Assembly: GCF_001704415.2 (NCBI RefSeq)
Contig: NW_017189741.1
Location: forward strand, 124,001-188,000
Source: Capra hircus
Lineage: Eukaryota > Chordata > Mammalia > Artiodactyla > Bovidae
Direction: 5' to 3'
Length of the DNA stretch: 64,000 nucleotides
Shown here: positions 11,737-23,910 of the stretch, piece after piece
Layout of the letters: each line of letters begins with the position of its first letter
Position numbering within the stretch: the stretch's first letter is position 1
Made by a program: the position numbers and the translations under genes
The notes under the pieces: model-generated
Told to the model about the DNA's origin: nothing
Seen by the model: only the letters and a program-made list of their open reading frames with translations
Database searches by the model: none

Positions 11737-12016
11737 GGAGAAGGCAATGGCACCCCACTCTAGCACTCTTGCCTGGAAAATCCCATGGATAGAAGAGCCT
11801 GGAAGGCTGCAGTCCATGGGATCGTGAAGAGTCAGAGACGACTGAGCGATCTCACTTTCACTTTTGACTTTCATGCATTGGAGAAGGAAATAGCAACCCA
11901 CTCCAATGTTCTTGCCTGGAGAATCCCAGGGACGGGGGAGGCTGGTGGGCTGCCATCTATGGGGTCGTGCAGAGTCGGATACAACTGAAGTGACTTAGCA
12001 GTAGCAACAGTAGCAG
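11737..12016 (+). mobile_element. Bov-A2 SINE with 10-bp target duplication
   Basis: Plus-strand dimer: first monomer begins ggagaaggcaatggcacccc, linker around cactttcacttttgactttc, and second monomer ends in an imperfect AGC-type tail (tagcagtagcaacagtagcag). TATAATTAAG occurs at 11727-11736 and 12017-12026. The tail shows how this family seeds AGC trinucleotide repeats. Confidence 0.95.
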
Positions 12017-12026
12017 TATAATTAAG

Positions 12027-12666
12027 ACTCAAAATTTTACTAAAATATCCTAGGTAATATAAATTCTTTTCCAAGCAAAAGTTTAATAGTGTAAAATAGT
12101 GGATCTGGGTAAAATTTCTGACATATAACTCCTAAGTTTTGAGGGTTAAGCAGATTAGATGCTTTGACATGTACTGAATGATTTAATCAGCCATACTTTT
12201 ACTAAAATGGTTTGAATAAATCCCTTAACAGAATTGAATGTATCTACATTTAAGGTATATCTTCAGTTTTCTCAATAAAAAGACCTTTATATTTCAGACT
12301 CTGCAACAAAAAGTGTTTCTAACGTATTTTGCTTTCTTAAATATGTTATTTTTCCTTAAATACAGAACAAAGGAAATTATATGTCTACCTTTATACCCTA
12401 TAGAACATTTAGAACTAGTGAAGAAATATTTCTGTCTCATATGTTCTTTTTATAGTTCAGTGATTTCACAGAATCACTACATCATGGTATAAATGATGTA
12501 TGAAATGAAAATGGTCAATTTCCTCTGCATGGAAAATAGAGATGTTATTCTGTAACTTACCTCTAGACTGGACTATTTGCTATATTAAAGGTAGTTTCTC
12601 ACTCTCAAATTGCCTTGATGCAGTAGTAGATAAGATCCCACTACAGACCTGAGGGACTCAGATGTT
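12027..12666. other. unassigned A+T-rich DNA
   Basis: There is no gene or recognised repeat. An 84-codon open frame at 12238-12492 is A+T-driven, rich in F, I, L and Y, and has no domain. Confidence 0.55.
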
Positions 12667-12896
12667 AGGGTCCTGGTAGGTGGTGCTAGTGGTAAAGACC
12701 CTGCCTGCCTATGCAGGAGATATAAGAGAGAAAGGTCCCATCCCTGGATTGGGAAGACCCCCCGGAAAAGGGCATGGCAACTCACTCCAATATTCTTGCC
12801 TGGAGAATCCCAGGGACACAGGAGCCTGGTGGGCTACAGTCAATAGGGTTGCGAACAGTCCAACATGACTGAAGTGACTTCGCACGCACACATGCA
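12667..12896 (+). mobile_element. Bov-tA SINE
   Basis: Plus-strand copy with the ggtggtgctagtggtaaag variant head, body ggcatggcaactcactccaa and 3' end gactgaagtgacttcgcacg followed by a CA-rich tail. No convincing target duplication was found. Confidence 0.92.
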
Positions 12897-14401
12897 GAGA
12901 AAGCATAGAGATATCAATCTGTGCCACTAGGTCACTGGTCTAAATTTTAAACAGTTAGGCATCCTTCAGGTTGGAAAGTTCAAGGCTCATTGTTTAACTC
13001 AAATGTGCATGATGCTGCACTAATTTTAATGGTTGGTTAATTAATGAAGATGACAATAGAAAAGCTGAAAGAAGTGTCAGTGCTTTGTTATAAATATGTT
13101 AAAACATCACTTGGCCCATAGTTTTAGACCTGACTTCTGCACGGGCTTGTGTCCATGTACATTCACACAGAAGTATGGACAATTTAATGCTTTTGGATGG
13201 TAATGATGAAATCTCCGGGATTGCACATCATTTTCACTGTCCAACCAAACTCCTAGCACACATAGGTTCTTTTGAAAGAGACGCTTTGTGAAATGTAAAA
13301 CTCATGTAAGGAATTACAATAAATGTGGAAGGGAACCATAGTTCTTTTACTAAATACTGTTTTCTGACAAAATGTCAATACAAACTCATTAAGAAGCTCC
13401 TGTGTAGTGTGTCCCTAAATATACTCACATATTATATTTTCAGCGAATACAATTTACTTATTAAATTTCCTACCTGCTGTACCAAGATGGCAAAGAATAC
13501 ATTTTTTCCCAAATAAATTAGTTAGCAATTAGAATCAACTGTCACATAAGAATCCAAGAGCTGAGGAACAGCAGAATTTAATGAGGTCACTGCAGAAAAG
13601 ATTGCTGCTTAACTGTTCAAAATCATTTGTGTTTAAAAAGACTATACTAAAGAAAAATATTTAAAACAGTGTCAGCAACAGACTTGCCTTATTGCTTGAA
13701 TAGAAGCTGAAGAGTTTGTTAAATCCATCTTGTGGTGAGAGAAACATTTAGGAGCCTGGGCACAGGGTGAGGGAGGGCAGAGAGAGGAGGAGAGGGGCAA
13801 TGGCAGAGAAGCAGGAACTGAGGAGTGGAAACACAGGGGATGGTACAGGCTGATGAATATCAGCAACCCTACATTTCCACCTCTTGATCAGGCCTTTTTA
13901 ACCAATGCAGAAAAAATACAGGGTAGGTGGTTGGACCATTGCCATGTTCTGCCTTTTGAATTTAGTCTAAATTGAATCAAGTGGTGGGAAGGCACAGGAA
14001 GAACTCAGGACTGCCATAGCAGGAAAAACCAGCTTTCAAATAAATGAAGTAGTCAGAAATAAAAAGGCAGCTGTGGTTCATGAGACACTTAAAACTCAGG
14101 ATCTCAGGGAGGGTGAGGCAGAAGTGTAAGGCAAAGGAATACTGGAAAGCTTCTGATTAGAAGAGGAGGTTAAAAAGTGAAATGTTGTATAGCTCAAGAC
14201 ATTTTCACAGAGAGTCCAGAGGTAGAAAAAATATATATGTACATTACTGAGTCACTTATTCTTGATTTAAAGGCTAAAAATATATCTTTTAAAATATATT
14301 TTATTAACTAACAGTAAGTCTCTCAGTGGTTTTCTTTCCATAATAGTTTCTTTTCACAAAACAGCTGCCAAAATAGTACTACTTTCATATAAAGTTTAGT
14401 T
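12897..14401. other. unassigned non-coding DNA
   Basis: About 1.5 kb without a gene or repeat that I can name. A purine-rich block lies at 13735-13810 (gggagggcagagagaggagg). Open frames here do not exceed 65 codons and show no domain. Confidence 0.55.
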
Positions 14402-14412
14402 ACAAGATAAGT

Positions 14413-14594
14413 CTGACTCTACAACCCCATGGACTGTAGCCCACCAGGCTCCTCTGTACATGGAATTCTCCAGACAAGAATACTAGAGTGGGTTACCATT
14501 CCCTTCTCCAGGGGATCTTCCCAACCAAAGGATTGAACCCGCATGTCCTGCATTGCAGGTGGATTCTTTACTGTCTGAGCCAGTAGGGAAGCCC
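14413..14594 (-). mobile_element. Bov-tA SINE, 3'-shortened, with target duplication
   Basis: Minus-strand Bov-tA whose 3' tail stops early at ctgactct. The head at the right ends in ccagtagggaagccc. ACAAGATAAGT (14402-14412) and ACAAGATGAGT (14595-14605) match at 10 of 11 bases and are the likely target duplication. Confidence 0.92.
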
Positions 14595-14642
14595 ACAAGA
14601 TGAGTGTACTGAAATTAATGCTTTTATTTGGACTGCAAATAA

Positions 14643-16680
14643 CCAATCAAAGAATATGTATGGTCTTTAGTTTCTTTAGGTAAATATATTCCTAAGTATT
14701 TTATTCTTTTTGTTGCAATGGTAAATGGAATTGTTTCTTTAATTTCTCTTTCTATTGTCTCATTATTAGTGTATAGGAATGGAAGGGATTTCTGTGTGTT
14801 GATTTTATATCCTGCAACTTTACTATATTCAGACCTATATATAGAAAACTATAAAACATTGGTGAAAGAAATCAAAGAGTACACTAATAGATGGAGAAAT
14901 ATACCATGTTCATGTGTCAAAAGAATCAATATAGTGAAAATGAGTATACTACCCAAAGCAATCTACAGATTCAATGCAATCCCTATCAAGCTACCAATGG
15001 TATTTTTCACAGAGCTAGAACAAATAATTTCACAATTTGTATGGAAATACAAAAAAACTCGAATCTTGAGAAAGAGGAAAGGAATTGGAGGAATCAACCT
15101 GCCTGACTTCAGACTCTAGCACAAAGCCACAGTCATCAATACAGTATGGTACTGGCACAAAGACAGAAATACAGATCAATGGAACAAAATAGAAAGCCCA
15201 GAGATAAATCCACGCACCTACGGACACCTTATCTTTGACAGAGGAGGCAAGAATATATGATGGAGAAAAGACAATCTCTTTAATAAGTGGTGTTGGGAAA
15301 ACTCTCAACCACTTGTAAAAGAATGAAACTAGAACACTTTCTAACACCATACACAAAAATAAACTCAAAATGGATTAAAGATCTAAATATAAGACCAGAA
15401 ACTATAAAACTTCTAGAGGAGAACATAGGCAAAACACTCTCTGACACAAATCACAGCAGGATCCTCTCTGACTCAACTCCCAGAATATTGGAAATAAAAG
15501 CAAAAATAAACAAATGGGACATAATTAAACTTAAAAGCTTCTGCACAACAAAGGAAACTATAAGCAAGGTGAAAAGACAGCCTTCAGAATGGGAGAAAAT
15601 AATAGCAAATGAAGCTACCGACAAACAACTAATCTCAAAAATATACAAGCAACTCCTGCAGCTCAATTCCCGAAAAATAAATGACCCAATCAAAAAAATG
15701 GGCCAAAGAACTAAATAGACATTTCTCCAAAAATGACATGTGGGTGGCTAACAAACACATGAAAAGATGCTCAACATCACTCATCAGAGAAATGCAAATC
15801 AAAACCACAATGAGGTACCATTTCACGCCAGTCAGAATGGCTGCAATCCAAAAGTCTACAAGCAATAAATGCTGGAGAGGGTATGGAGAAAAGGGAACCC
15901 TCTTACACTGTTGGTGGGAATGCAAACTAGTACAAGCACTATGGAGAACAGTGTGGAGGTTCCTTTGAAAAACTAGAAATAGAACTGCCTTATGGCCCAG
16001 CAATCCCACTGCTGGGCATAAACACTGAGGAAACCAGAATTGAAAGAGACACGTGTACCCCAATGTTCATCACAGCACGGTTTATAATAGCCAGGACACG
16101 GAAGCAACCTAGATGTCCATGAACAGATGAATGGATAAGAAAGCAGTGGTACATATACACAATGGAGTATTACTCAGCCATTAAAAAGAATACATTTGAA
16201 TCAGTTCTAATGAGGTGGATGAAACTGGAGCCGATTATACAGCGTGAAGTAACCCAGAAAGAAAAACACCAATACAGTATACTAACACATATATATGGAA
16301 TCTAGAAAGATGGTAATGATAACCCTGTATGCAAGACAGCAAAAGAGACACAGATGTATAGAACAGTCTTTTGGACTCTGTGGGAGAGGGCGAGGGTGGG
16401 ATGATTTGGGAGAAGGCAATGAAACATGTATAATATCATATATGAAATGAATCACCAGTCCACGTTTGATGCATGATATTGGATGCTTGGGGCTGGTGCA
16501 CTGGGACGACCCAGAGGGATGGTACAAAGAGGGAGGTGGGAAGGGGTTCAGGATGGGGAATACGTGTATATCTGTGGTGGATTCATGTTGATATATGGCA
16601 AAATGAATACAATATTGTAAAGTAATTAACCTCCAATTAAAATAAATAAATTTATATTTTAAAAGATAATAAAATAAGAT
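14643..16680 (+). mobile_element. young ruminant L1 with inverted 5' segment
   Basis: From about 14827 to 16680 the element is in plus orientation and carries the C-terminal part of ORF2, the 3' UTR and an A-rich end. The left 165-185 bp (14643-14826) is L1 ORF2 in the opposite orientation. Read on the minus strand it encodes a stretch like KINTQKSLPFLYTNNE through YLGIYLPKETKD. The plus part resumes with DLYIENYKTLVKEI, the next residues in ORF2. This is the standard outcome of twin priming during L1 insertion. I could not define a target duplication. Confidence 0.9.
14827..15980 (+). pseudogene. L1 ORF2 C-terminal remnant
   Basis: ORF2 is the endonuclease/reverse transcriptase of L1. Only the region downstream of the RT core survives here. 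Legible pieces in order are IPCSCVKRINIVKMSILPKAIYRFNAIPIKLPM (about 14900-15005), an INLPDFRL segment ending at a stop near 15117, an open frame 15287-15718 reading TYKRMKLEHFL to MGQRTK, and a piece 15681-15968 with NKCWRGYGEKGTLLHCWWECKLVQ, the cysteine/histidine-rich C-terminal motif. At least one stop and several frame changes separate them. A small deletion removes residues just before LRKRKGIGG. It cannot make a working protein. Confidence 0.88.
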
Positions 16681-16716
16681 TTTTAAAAATATGAACGACT
16701 TGTTAATAGTTCATTT

Positions 16717-19546
16717 CAGTTCAGTCGCTCAGTCATGTCTGACTTTTTGTGACCCCATGACTACAGCACACCAGACCTCCCTGTCAATCACCAACTCCCG
16801 GAGTTCACCCAAACTCATGTCCACTAAGTCAGCGATGCCATCCAACCATCTCATCCTCTGTCATTCCCTTCTTCTCCTGCCCTCAATCTTTCCCAGCATC
16901 AGAGTCTTTTCCAATGAGTCAGCTCTTCACATCAGGTGGCCAAAGGATTGGAGTTTCAGCTTCAACATCAGTCCTCCCAATGAACACTCAGGACTGATCT
17001 CCTTTAGGATGGACCAATTGGATCTCCTTGCAGTCCAAGGGACTCTCAAGAGTCTTCTCCAACACTACAGTTCAAAAGCATCGGTTCTTCAGTGCACAGC
17101 TTTCTGTATAATCCAACTCTCACATCCACACATGACCACTGGAAAAACAGTAGCCTTGACTAGATGGACCTTTGTTGGCAAAGTAATGTCTCTGCTTTAT
17201 AATACGCTATCTAGGTTGGTCATAACTTTCCTTCCAAGGAGTAAGCATCTTTTAATTTCATGGCTGCAATCACCATCTGCAGTGATTTTTGAGCCCAAAA
17301 AAATACAGTCAGCCACTGTTTTCACTGTTTCCTCATCTATTTGCCATGAATTCATGGGACAGGATGCCATGATCTTAGTTTTCTGAATTTTGAGCTTTAA
17401 GCCAGCATTTTCACTCTCCTCTTTCACCTTCATCAAGAGGCTTTTTAGTTCTTATTCACTTTCTGCAATAAGGGTGGTGTCATCTGCATATCTGAGGTTA
17501 TTGATATTTCACAGAACAATCTTGATTCTAGCATGTGCTTCATCCAGCTCAGCATTTCTCATGATTTACTCTGCATATAAGCTAAATAAGCAGGGTGACA
17601 ATATACACCCTTGATGTACTCCTTTTCCTATTTGAAACCAGTCTGTTGTTCCATATCCAGTTCTAACTTGCTTCCTGACCTGCATATAGGTTTCTCAAGA
17701 GGCAGGTCAGGTGGTCTGGTATTCCCATCTCTTTCAGAATTTTCCACAGTTTATTGTGATCCACATGGTCAAAGGCTTTGGCATAGTCAATAAAGCAGAA
17801 ATAGATGTTTTTCTGGAGCTCTTGATTTTTTGATGATCCAGCAGATGATGGCAACTTGATCTCTGGTTCCTCTGCCTTTCCTAAATTCATCTTGAACATC
17901 TGGAATTTCACAGTTCACGTATTGGTGAAGCCTGGCTTGGAGAATTTTGAGCATTACTTTACTAGCATGTGAGATGAGTGCAATTGTGCAGTAGTTTGAG
18001 CATTCTTTGGCATTGCCTTTCTTTGGGATTGAAATGAAAACTGACCTTTTCCAGTCCTGTGGCCACTGCTGAGTTTTCCAAATTTGCTGGTATATTGAGT
18101 GCTGCACTTTCACAGCATCATCTTTTAGGATTTGAAATAGCTCAACTGGAATTGCATCACCTCCACTAGCTTTGTTTGTAGTGATAATTCCTAAGGCCTG
18201 CTTGACTTCACATTCCAGGATGTCTGGCTCTAGTGAGTGATCATACCATCATGAGTATCTGGGTCATGAAAATCTTTTTTGAATAGTTCTTCTGTGTATT
18301 CTTGCCATCTCTTCCAATATCTTCTGCTTCTGTTAGGTCCATACCATTTCTGTCCTTTACTGTGCCCATCTTTGCATGAAATGTTCCCTTGGTATCTCTG
18401 ATTTTCTTGAAGAAATCTCTAGTCTTTCCCATTCTATTGTTTTCCTCTATTTCTTTGCACTGATCACTGAGGAAGGCTTTCTTATCTCTCCTTGCTATTC
18501 TTTGGAACTCTGGATTCAAATGGGTATATCTTTCCTTTTCTCCTTTGCTTTTCACTTTTCTTCTTTTCACAGCTATTTATAAGGCCTCATCAGACAACCA
18601 TTTTGCTTTTTAGCATTTCTTTTTCTTGAGGATGGTCTTGATTCCTGTCTCCTGTACAATGTCATGAGCCTCCTTCCATAGTTCATCAGACACTCGACCT
18701 ATCAGATTTGGTCCCTTAAATCTATTTCCCACTTCCACTGTATAATTGTAAGGGATTTGATTTAGGTCACACCTGAGTGGTCTAGTGGTTTTACCTACTT
18801 TCTTCAACTTAAGTCTGAATTGGGGAATAAGGAGTTCATGATCTGAGCCACAGTCAGTTCCCGGTCTTGTTTTTGCTGACTGTATAGGACATCTATTTTG
18901 AGTGTTGGTTCTAAGACATCTTGTACGTCTTCACAGAACCATTCAACTTCAGCTTCTTCATCGTTACTGGTCTGGGCATAGACTTGGATTACTGTGATAT
19001 TGAATTGTTTGCCTTGGAAACAAACAGAGATCATTCTGTCATTTTTGAGATTGCATCTGAGTACTGCATTTTGGACTCTCTTGTTGATTATGATGGCTAC
19101 TTCATTTCTTCTAAGGGATTCTTGCCCACAGTAGTAAATATAATGTTCATCTGAGTTAAATTTACCCATTCCAGTCCATTTTAGTTCTCTGATTCCTAAA
19201 ATGTTGACTTTCACTTTTGGCATCTCCTGTTTGACCGCTTCCAATTTGCCTTGATTCATGGACCTAACATTCCAGGTTCCTATACAATATTGCTCTTTAC
19301 AGCATCAGACCTTGCTTCTATCACCAGTCACATCCACAACTGGGTATTGTTTATGCTTTGGCTCCATCTCTTCTTTGTTTATGGAGTTATTTCTCCACTG
19401 ATCTCCAGTAGCATATTGGGCACCTACTGACCTCGGGAGTTCATCTTTCAATGTCCTATCTTTTTGCCTTTCCATACTGTTCATGGAAAGCTCAAAGCAA
19501 GAATACTGAAGTGGTTTGCAATTCCCTTCTCCAGTGGACCACATGT
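16717..19546 (-). mobile_element. BovB LINE copy 3, nearly full length, internally deleted
   Basis: The longest BovB here, about 2.8 kb against roughly 3.2 kb for complete elements. Reading the minus strand from 19546, a 5' segment (cactggagaagggaattgca) leads into the ORF start region (MNSMERQKDRTLKDELPRSVG), then the endonuclease, reverse transcriptase and C-terminal domain, ending in the terminal ctgaactgaaa at the left. It inserted beside the A-rich end of the twin-primed L1. An internal deletion lies in the endonuclease region near 18887. The many stops and indels suggest an old copy. Confidence 0.95.
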
Positions 19547-19560
19547 TGATAATTGTATTT
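16780..19560 (-). pseudogene. BovB ORF2 (endonuclease-reverse transcriptase) remnant
   Basis: The protein would nick target DNA and reverse-transcribe the LINE RNA. Legible pieces in order on the minus strand are an N-terminal stretch (19305-19480), an APE-type endonuclease piece (18804-19259: ILGIRELKWTGMGKF, YYCGQESLRRNEVAI, FNITVIQVYAQTSNDEEAEVE), a linker piece (18241-18570: ERYTHLNPEFQRIARRDKKAFLSD), RT entry (17787-18113: WPQDWKRSVFISIPKKGNAKECSN, SKVMLKILQARL) and an RT core piece (17663-17911: FCFIDYAKAFDHVDHNKLWKILKEMG). The endonuclease text jumps from DVL to a shifted frame (YSQQKQDRELTV), so the block holding the catalytic GDWN-type motif is missing. Frameshifts separate the other pieces. 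Confidence 0.88.
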
Positions 19561-19589
19561 ATATGAAAAACATGTAAGTTATATGAAGA

Positions 19590-19765
19590 CAAATAGAAAA
19601 CAAGGTACAAACTACTATGTAGAAAATAAACTGCAAAGATATATTGTAAAGCACAGGGCATTTTATGTAACTTTAAATGGAGTATATTTTAAAAATTTTG
19701 AAAAGCTGTGTTGTACATCTGCAATAAATATAATATTATAACTAAACTATGCTTCAATTAAAAAA
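19590..19765 (+). mobile_element. L1 3' UTR tail (tentative)
   Basis: A phrase like gtaaagcacagggcatttta, followed by ttgtacatctgcaataaata and actatgcttcaattaaaaaa, resembles a mammalian L1 3' UTR with A-rich end. It lies directly left of the older L1M copy. The subfamily was not determined. Confidence 0.5.
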
Positions 19766-19954
19766 ATAAAACAATAAACATTGCTGAGAAATGTACATAA
19801 TTTTCACAACAGAGAGACAAATTGTGTATCTGAATGAAAAGAGTTGCCATTAGGAAGATGATAATAGTTGCCAAGATAATATGTAGTTTATCATTTTTTC
19901 TAATAATAATATCAATGGAAAAAAATACCAGCAGGGTTGCTTGGGAACTTTCCA

Positions 19955-22385
19955 GTGTTATTCTAAATTTTATCTGGAAGAAAAATCAAGCAAGAGGAAG
20001 TATGAAGTATTAGCAAAACAAAAGAAAAAGGGGGAAGCTTACTTTGAAAAATGTTAAAAATCTATTATCAAGCTATAATTATTAAAATATTGGATTAATA
20101 ACAGAAATCAAAGAAATATCAAGGAGAAATATCAGAGAGCACATAGAAAATCCTAACATATTGTAAAAGAAAATGGAGAGTAAAAGAAGAAGAGGTGGAT
20201 TATTCAATAAATGGTATTGTGGGAATTAGCTATTTGGGAACAAATGAAATTAACGTTTCATCTTTACATCATGCCTTGAGCCAAAATAAAATTCATATGG
20301 ATAAAAGTATCAAAAATAGAAAAAAAAACCTGAAACCATAGACAGTATAAGTGAATATTTAAATGTCTTGGAATGAAAAAAGGATTGGCTAAGCATACAA
20401 TCAATGAAAGAAATCACAAGGAAAAAACACATAAATTTGCTTCCATAGAAATTTCAAAATTTAGGACTAAAAATTCCAGAAAATGTAAGATAAAGGGAAG
20501 AATGTTTTCTAAAATATGGCATTAAAAGGGTTAACATTGTAAATATAGAGATAACTCAAACAAATTGAGATCCATTAATATTCCCCAAAATAGAACATGT
20601 GAGGAAAGAGTCAGCTTTGTTAGTAATTTAGACTACAGTTAAAATCAACATGGAAATGTCATTTTCAACCTATATAATTGGCAAGGATTTTTTAATGCAG
20701 TATCTATGGTTATACTGTTTTGTGGTAGTAATTAGCCACTTGAAATATGGTTGCTGCAGTGTCAACTATATGTACCAAAAGCATTTATTTAATAAAAGCA
20801 AAAATAAACAAATGGGACCTAATTAAACTTAAAAGCTTTTGCACAATGAGGGAAGCTATAAGCAAGGTGAAAAGACAGCCTTCAGAATGGGAGAAAATAA
20901 TAGCAAATGAAGCAACTGACAAAGAATTAATCTCAAAAATATACAAGCCACTCTTGCAGGTCAATTCCTGCAAGAAATATAAATGACCCAATCAAAAAAT
21001 GGGCCAAAGAACTAAACAGACATTTCTCCAAAGAAGACATACAGATGGCTAACAAACACATGAAAAGATGCTCAACATCACTCATTACCGGAGATATGCA
21101 AATCAAAACCACAGTGAGGAACTATCTCATGCCAGTCAGAATGGCTGCTATCCAAAAGTCTACAAGCAATAAATGCTGGAGAGGGTGTGGAGAAAAGGGA
21201 ACCCTCTTACACTGTTGGTGGGAATGCAAACTAGTAGAGCCATTATGGAGAACAGTGAGGAGATGCCTTAAAAAACTGGAAATAGAACTGCCATATGACC
21301 CAGCAATCCCACTTCTGGGCATACACACTGAGGAAACCAGAATTGAAAGAGACCCGTGTACTCCAATGTTCACCACAGCACTGTTTGTAATAGCCAGGAC
21401 ATGGAAGCAACCTAGATGTCCATCAGCAGATGAATGGATAAGAAAGCAGTGGTACATATAAACAATGGAATATTACTCAGCTATTAAAAAGAATGCATTT
21501 GAATCAGTTCTAATGAAGTGGATGAAACTGGTGAATTAAGTCAGAAAGAAAAATATCAATACAGTATATTAACTCATATATATGGAATTTAGAAAGATGG
21601 TAACAATGACCCTATATGCGAGAGAGCAAAAGAGACACAGATGTAAAGAACAGACTGTTGGACTCTGTGGGAGAAGGGGAGGATAGGATGATTTGAGAGA
21701 ATAGCATTGAAACATGTATATTATCATAAGTGAAATAGATTGGCAGTCCAGGTTTGATGCATGAGGCAGGGTGCTCAGGGCTGGCGCACTGGGATGACCC
21801 TGAGGGATGGGATGGGGAGGGATGTGGGAGGGAGGGTCAGGATGGGGAACACATGTACACTCATGGCTGATTCATGTGAATGTATGGCAAAAACCACCAC
21901 AATACTGTAAAGTAATTAGCCTCCAATTAAAATTTAAAAAATAAAAATAAAACATGCTGTACCTTTTGAGCCAATAATTCCATCTCTAGGGATTGATCTT
22001 AAGGAAGTAATCAGAGACAGAATAACTAGATAGATAATTAGTACATAAAATACATATTAATAATAGTGAAAGATTAGAAAGGCAGAAGTATTCAATAACA
22101 GAATAATTATAATATGTTCATTTAGTGACATGATGAAATACATACGATACAAAGTTAAGTAAAAAAGCAAGAAATAAAAGTGCATATGCTTTAGTATCCC
22201 AAACATGTAAAGGGTATGTACACACACATACAAAGAAATGCAAGACTGAATGGAAATGCACGGGCATATTAACAGTTTCCTCTAGGTTTAAAAATTATCA
22301 GTTATTTTTTGTCGTTTTGTATACGTATTTGCAAAGTTTTAAGAATAAGCATATATTTGTTTTAATTAAAAATTAAATTGTATTT
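19955..22385 (+). mobile_element. old L1M LINE, interrupted by a younger L1
   Basis: The left part (19955-20700) contains diverged ORF2 text (gaggtggattattcaataaa; gaaaccatagacagtataag). The right part (21955-22385) is the old L1M ending (tttgagccaataattccatc; aagtaatcagagacagaata) and an A/T-rich tail. Between them lies a much better preserved BovL1. The intervening 20700-20790 does not fit either element clearly, so the join is approximate. Confidence 0.72.
20793..21945 (+). mobile_element. young ruminant L1 (BovL1), 5'-truncated
   Basis: It starts inside ORF2 (aataaacaaatgggacctaa) and runs through the Cys/His-rich C-terminus (NKCWRGCGEKGTLLHCWWECKLV in a 138-codon open stretch 21045-21461), the 3' UTR (gggatggggagggatgtggg) and the tail cctccaattaaaatttaaaa. 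It is nearly collinear with 15500-16650 of the window, a paralogous copy. One frameshift precedes 21045, and the copy has no promoter or ORF1. Confidence 0.92.
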
Positions 22386-22517
22386 TTGAAAGAAAGTCTT
22401 GTCTTCCAGTTTGTTCAAACTGACACAAATAACAACTAGCTATTATAATAAGGAAATCTCTAACTAGCAATGAAACCCTTAATGAGAAGCCATATGTTTG
22501 CTTGGGGAATATTTTGA

Positions 22518-22713
22518 AAAGTGAAAGTGTTAGTTGCTCAGCTGTATCTAACTCTTTGCAACCCCACGGACTGTAGCTCCTCTGTCCATGGAATTCTCCA
22601 GGTAAGAATACTTGAGTGAGTTGCTGTTTCCTTCTCCAGGGGATCTTCCCGTTCCAGGGATTGTACTCAGGCCTTCTGCATTGCAGGCAGATTCTTTACC
22701 ATCTGGGTCATCG
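22518..22713 (-). mobile_element. Bov-tA SINE with 14-bp target duplication
   Basis: Minus-strand copy. A short deletion removes the cccaccaggct phrase (ctgtagctcctctgtcc). GGGGAATATTTTGA (22504-22517) and GGGGAATATCTTGA (22714-22727) differ at one base and are the target duplication. Confidence 0.94.
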
Positions 22714-22839
22714 GGGGAATATCTTGATTGTGTTTAAATGACCAACCAAAAGCAGTTTAGGATATTCAGTGGGGTCAGCTTTCATCATGAAAGTCAAGCT
22801 GCATTAACTAACCTTTTATCCTAGTCTAGGTATTGTTTG

Positions 22840-23118
22840 TGGAGAAGGCAGTGGCACCCCACTCCAGTACTCTTGCCTGGAAAATCCCATGGATGGAGGA
22901 GCCTGGCAGGCTGCAGTCCATGGTGTTGCTGAGGGTCGGACACGACTGAGCGACTTCACTTTCACTTTTCACTTTCATGCATTGGAGAAGGAAATGGCAA
23001 CCCACTCCATTGTTCTTTCCTGGAGAATATCAGCGACAGCAGAGCCTGGTGAGCTGCCATCTATGGGGTCGCACAGAGTCGGACACGACTGAAGCGACTT
23101 AGCAGCAGCAGCAGCAGC
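22840..23118 (+). mobile_element. Bov-A2 SINE with (AGC)n tail
   Basis: Plus-strand dimer of Bov-A monomers, ending in seven AGC/CAG units at about 23099-23120. AGGTATTGTTTG at 22828-22839 is repeated at 23119-23130, a perfect 12-bp target duplication apart from sharing AG with the tail. Low divergence suggests a relatively recent insertion. Confidence 0.96.
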
Positions 23119-23130
23119 AGGTATTGTTTG

Positions 23131-23905
23131 CCTGCTACTTGTTGGGTCAGGAACTTAACAAGCAAAGGAGACTAGGCGCAGAGAGCAGATGACTAACAGG
23201 TGCAACAGGCATGAATTTTAATATCTTCCCACCCTATTATTCAACATAAAGTGCTTTAAATGCTCACATGGTATTTAGCTGTAGAAATAACTAGCCTCAT
23301 TTTCCACTGATTCGTAAGTAGTTAACTAAACATTTCAATTCATAACTGCTAAAGATCTACATCTCACTAGCTACTATTTGAAACAATATCTGGAATTACT
23401 GTTTGTAGTCAAAAGCATCTTGATTTTAACATTCACAACTGAGCATCATGCAACACAAATTTTGCACTTGTGAATAGAAAAAAGCTACTCTACAAACTCA
23501 GGGTGGATTCACTGATTAACATAACAAACCTTGAGGAATCTTTCTTACCTGGAATTTTGCCCTGATGCTATTTGTGAAAACAAGCAAGGCCAAGTCTAGG
23601 CAATATCTGATTTCCTACTCTCACATCATGCAAGAACAAGTAAATTGTATACCAAAAAGAGAATTGGGCTGGCCATCATTCTCTGAGCCTCAGTTTCCTC
23701 ATCTCTTCAGTTCTGACAATCCATGATTGCACTTCCATTAGAAGGCACTCTTGAAAATTAGAATCATACTGCCCTGAATTTCTTTCTGTCAATAAATCAC
23801 TGAGGTGATATATACTACCTAAACATACTCATAAATAATATTGCTTTTAATGAAATTATGTCTTGTTTGAAATAGTTTATACTATCTTCCCCTCTTGTTA
23901 CCACC
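23131..23905. other. unassigned DNA
   Basis: No gene is seen. The phrase tgagcctcagtttcctcatc near 23685 is a short MIR-like remnant. The rest shows no recognisable repeat. Confidence 0.5.
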
Positions 23906-23910
23906 CTCAG

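Noticed and set aside
16691..17386. 231-codon plus-strand open frame
   Set aside because: It lies antisense to BovB copy 3 and has homologues opposite every other BovB copy. It is best explained as a shadow of the LINE frame, not a gene.
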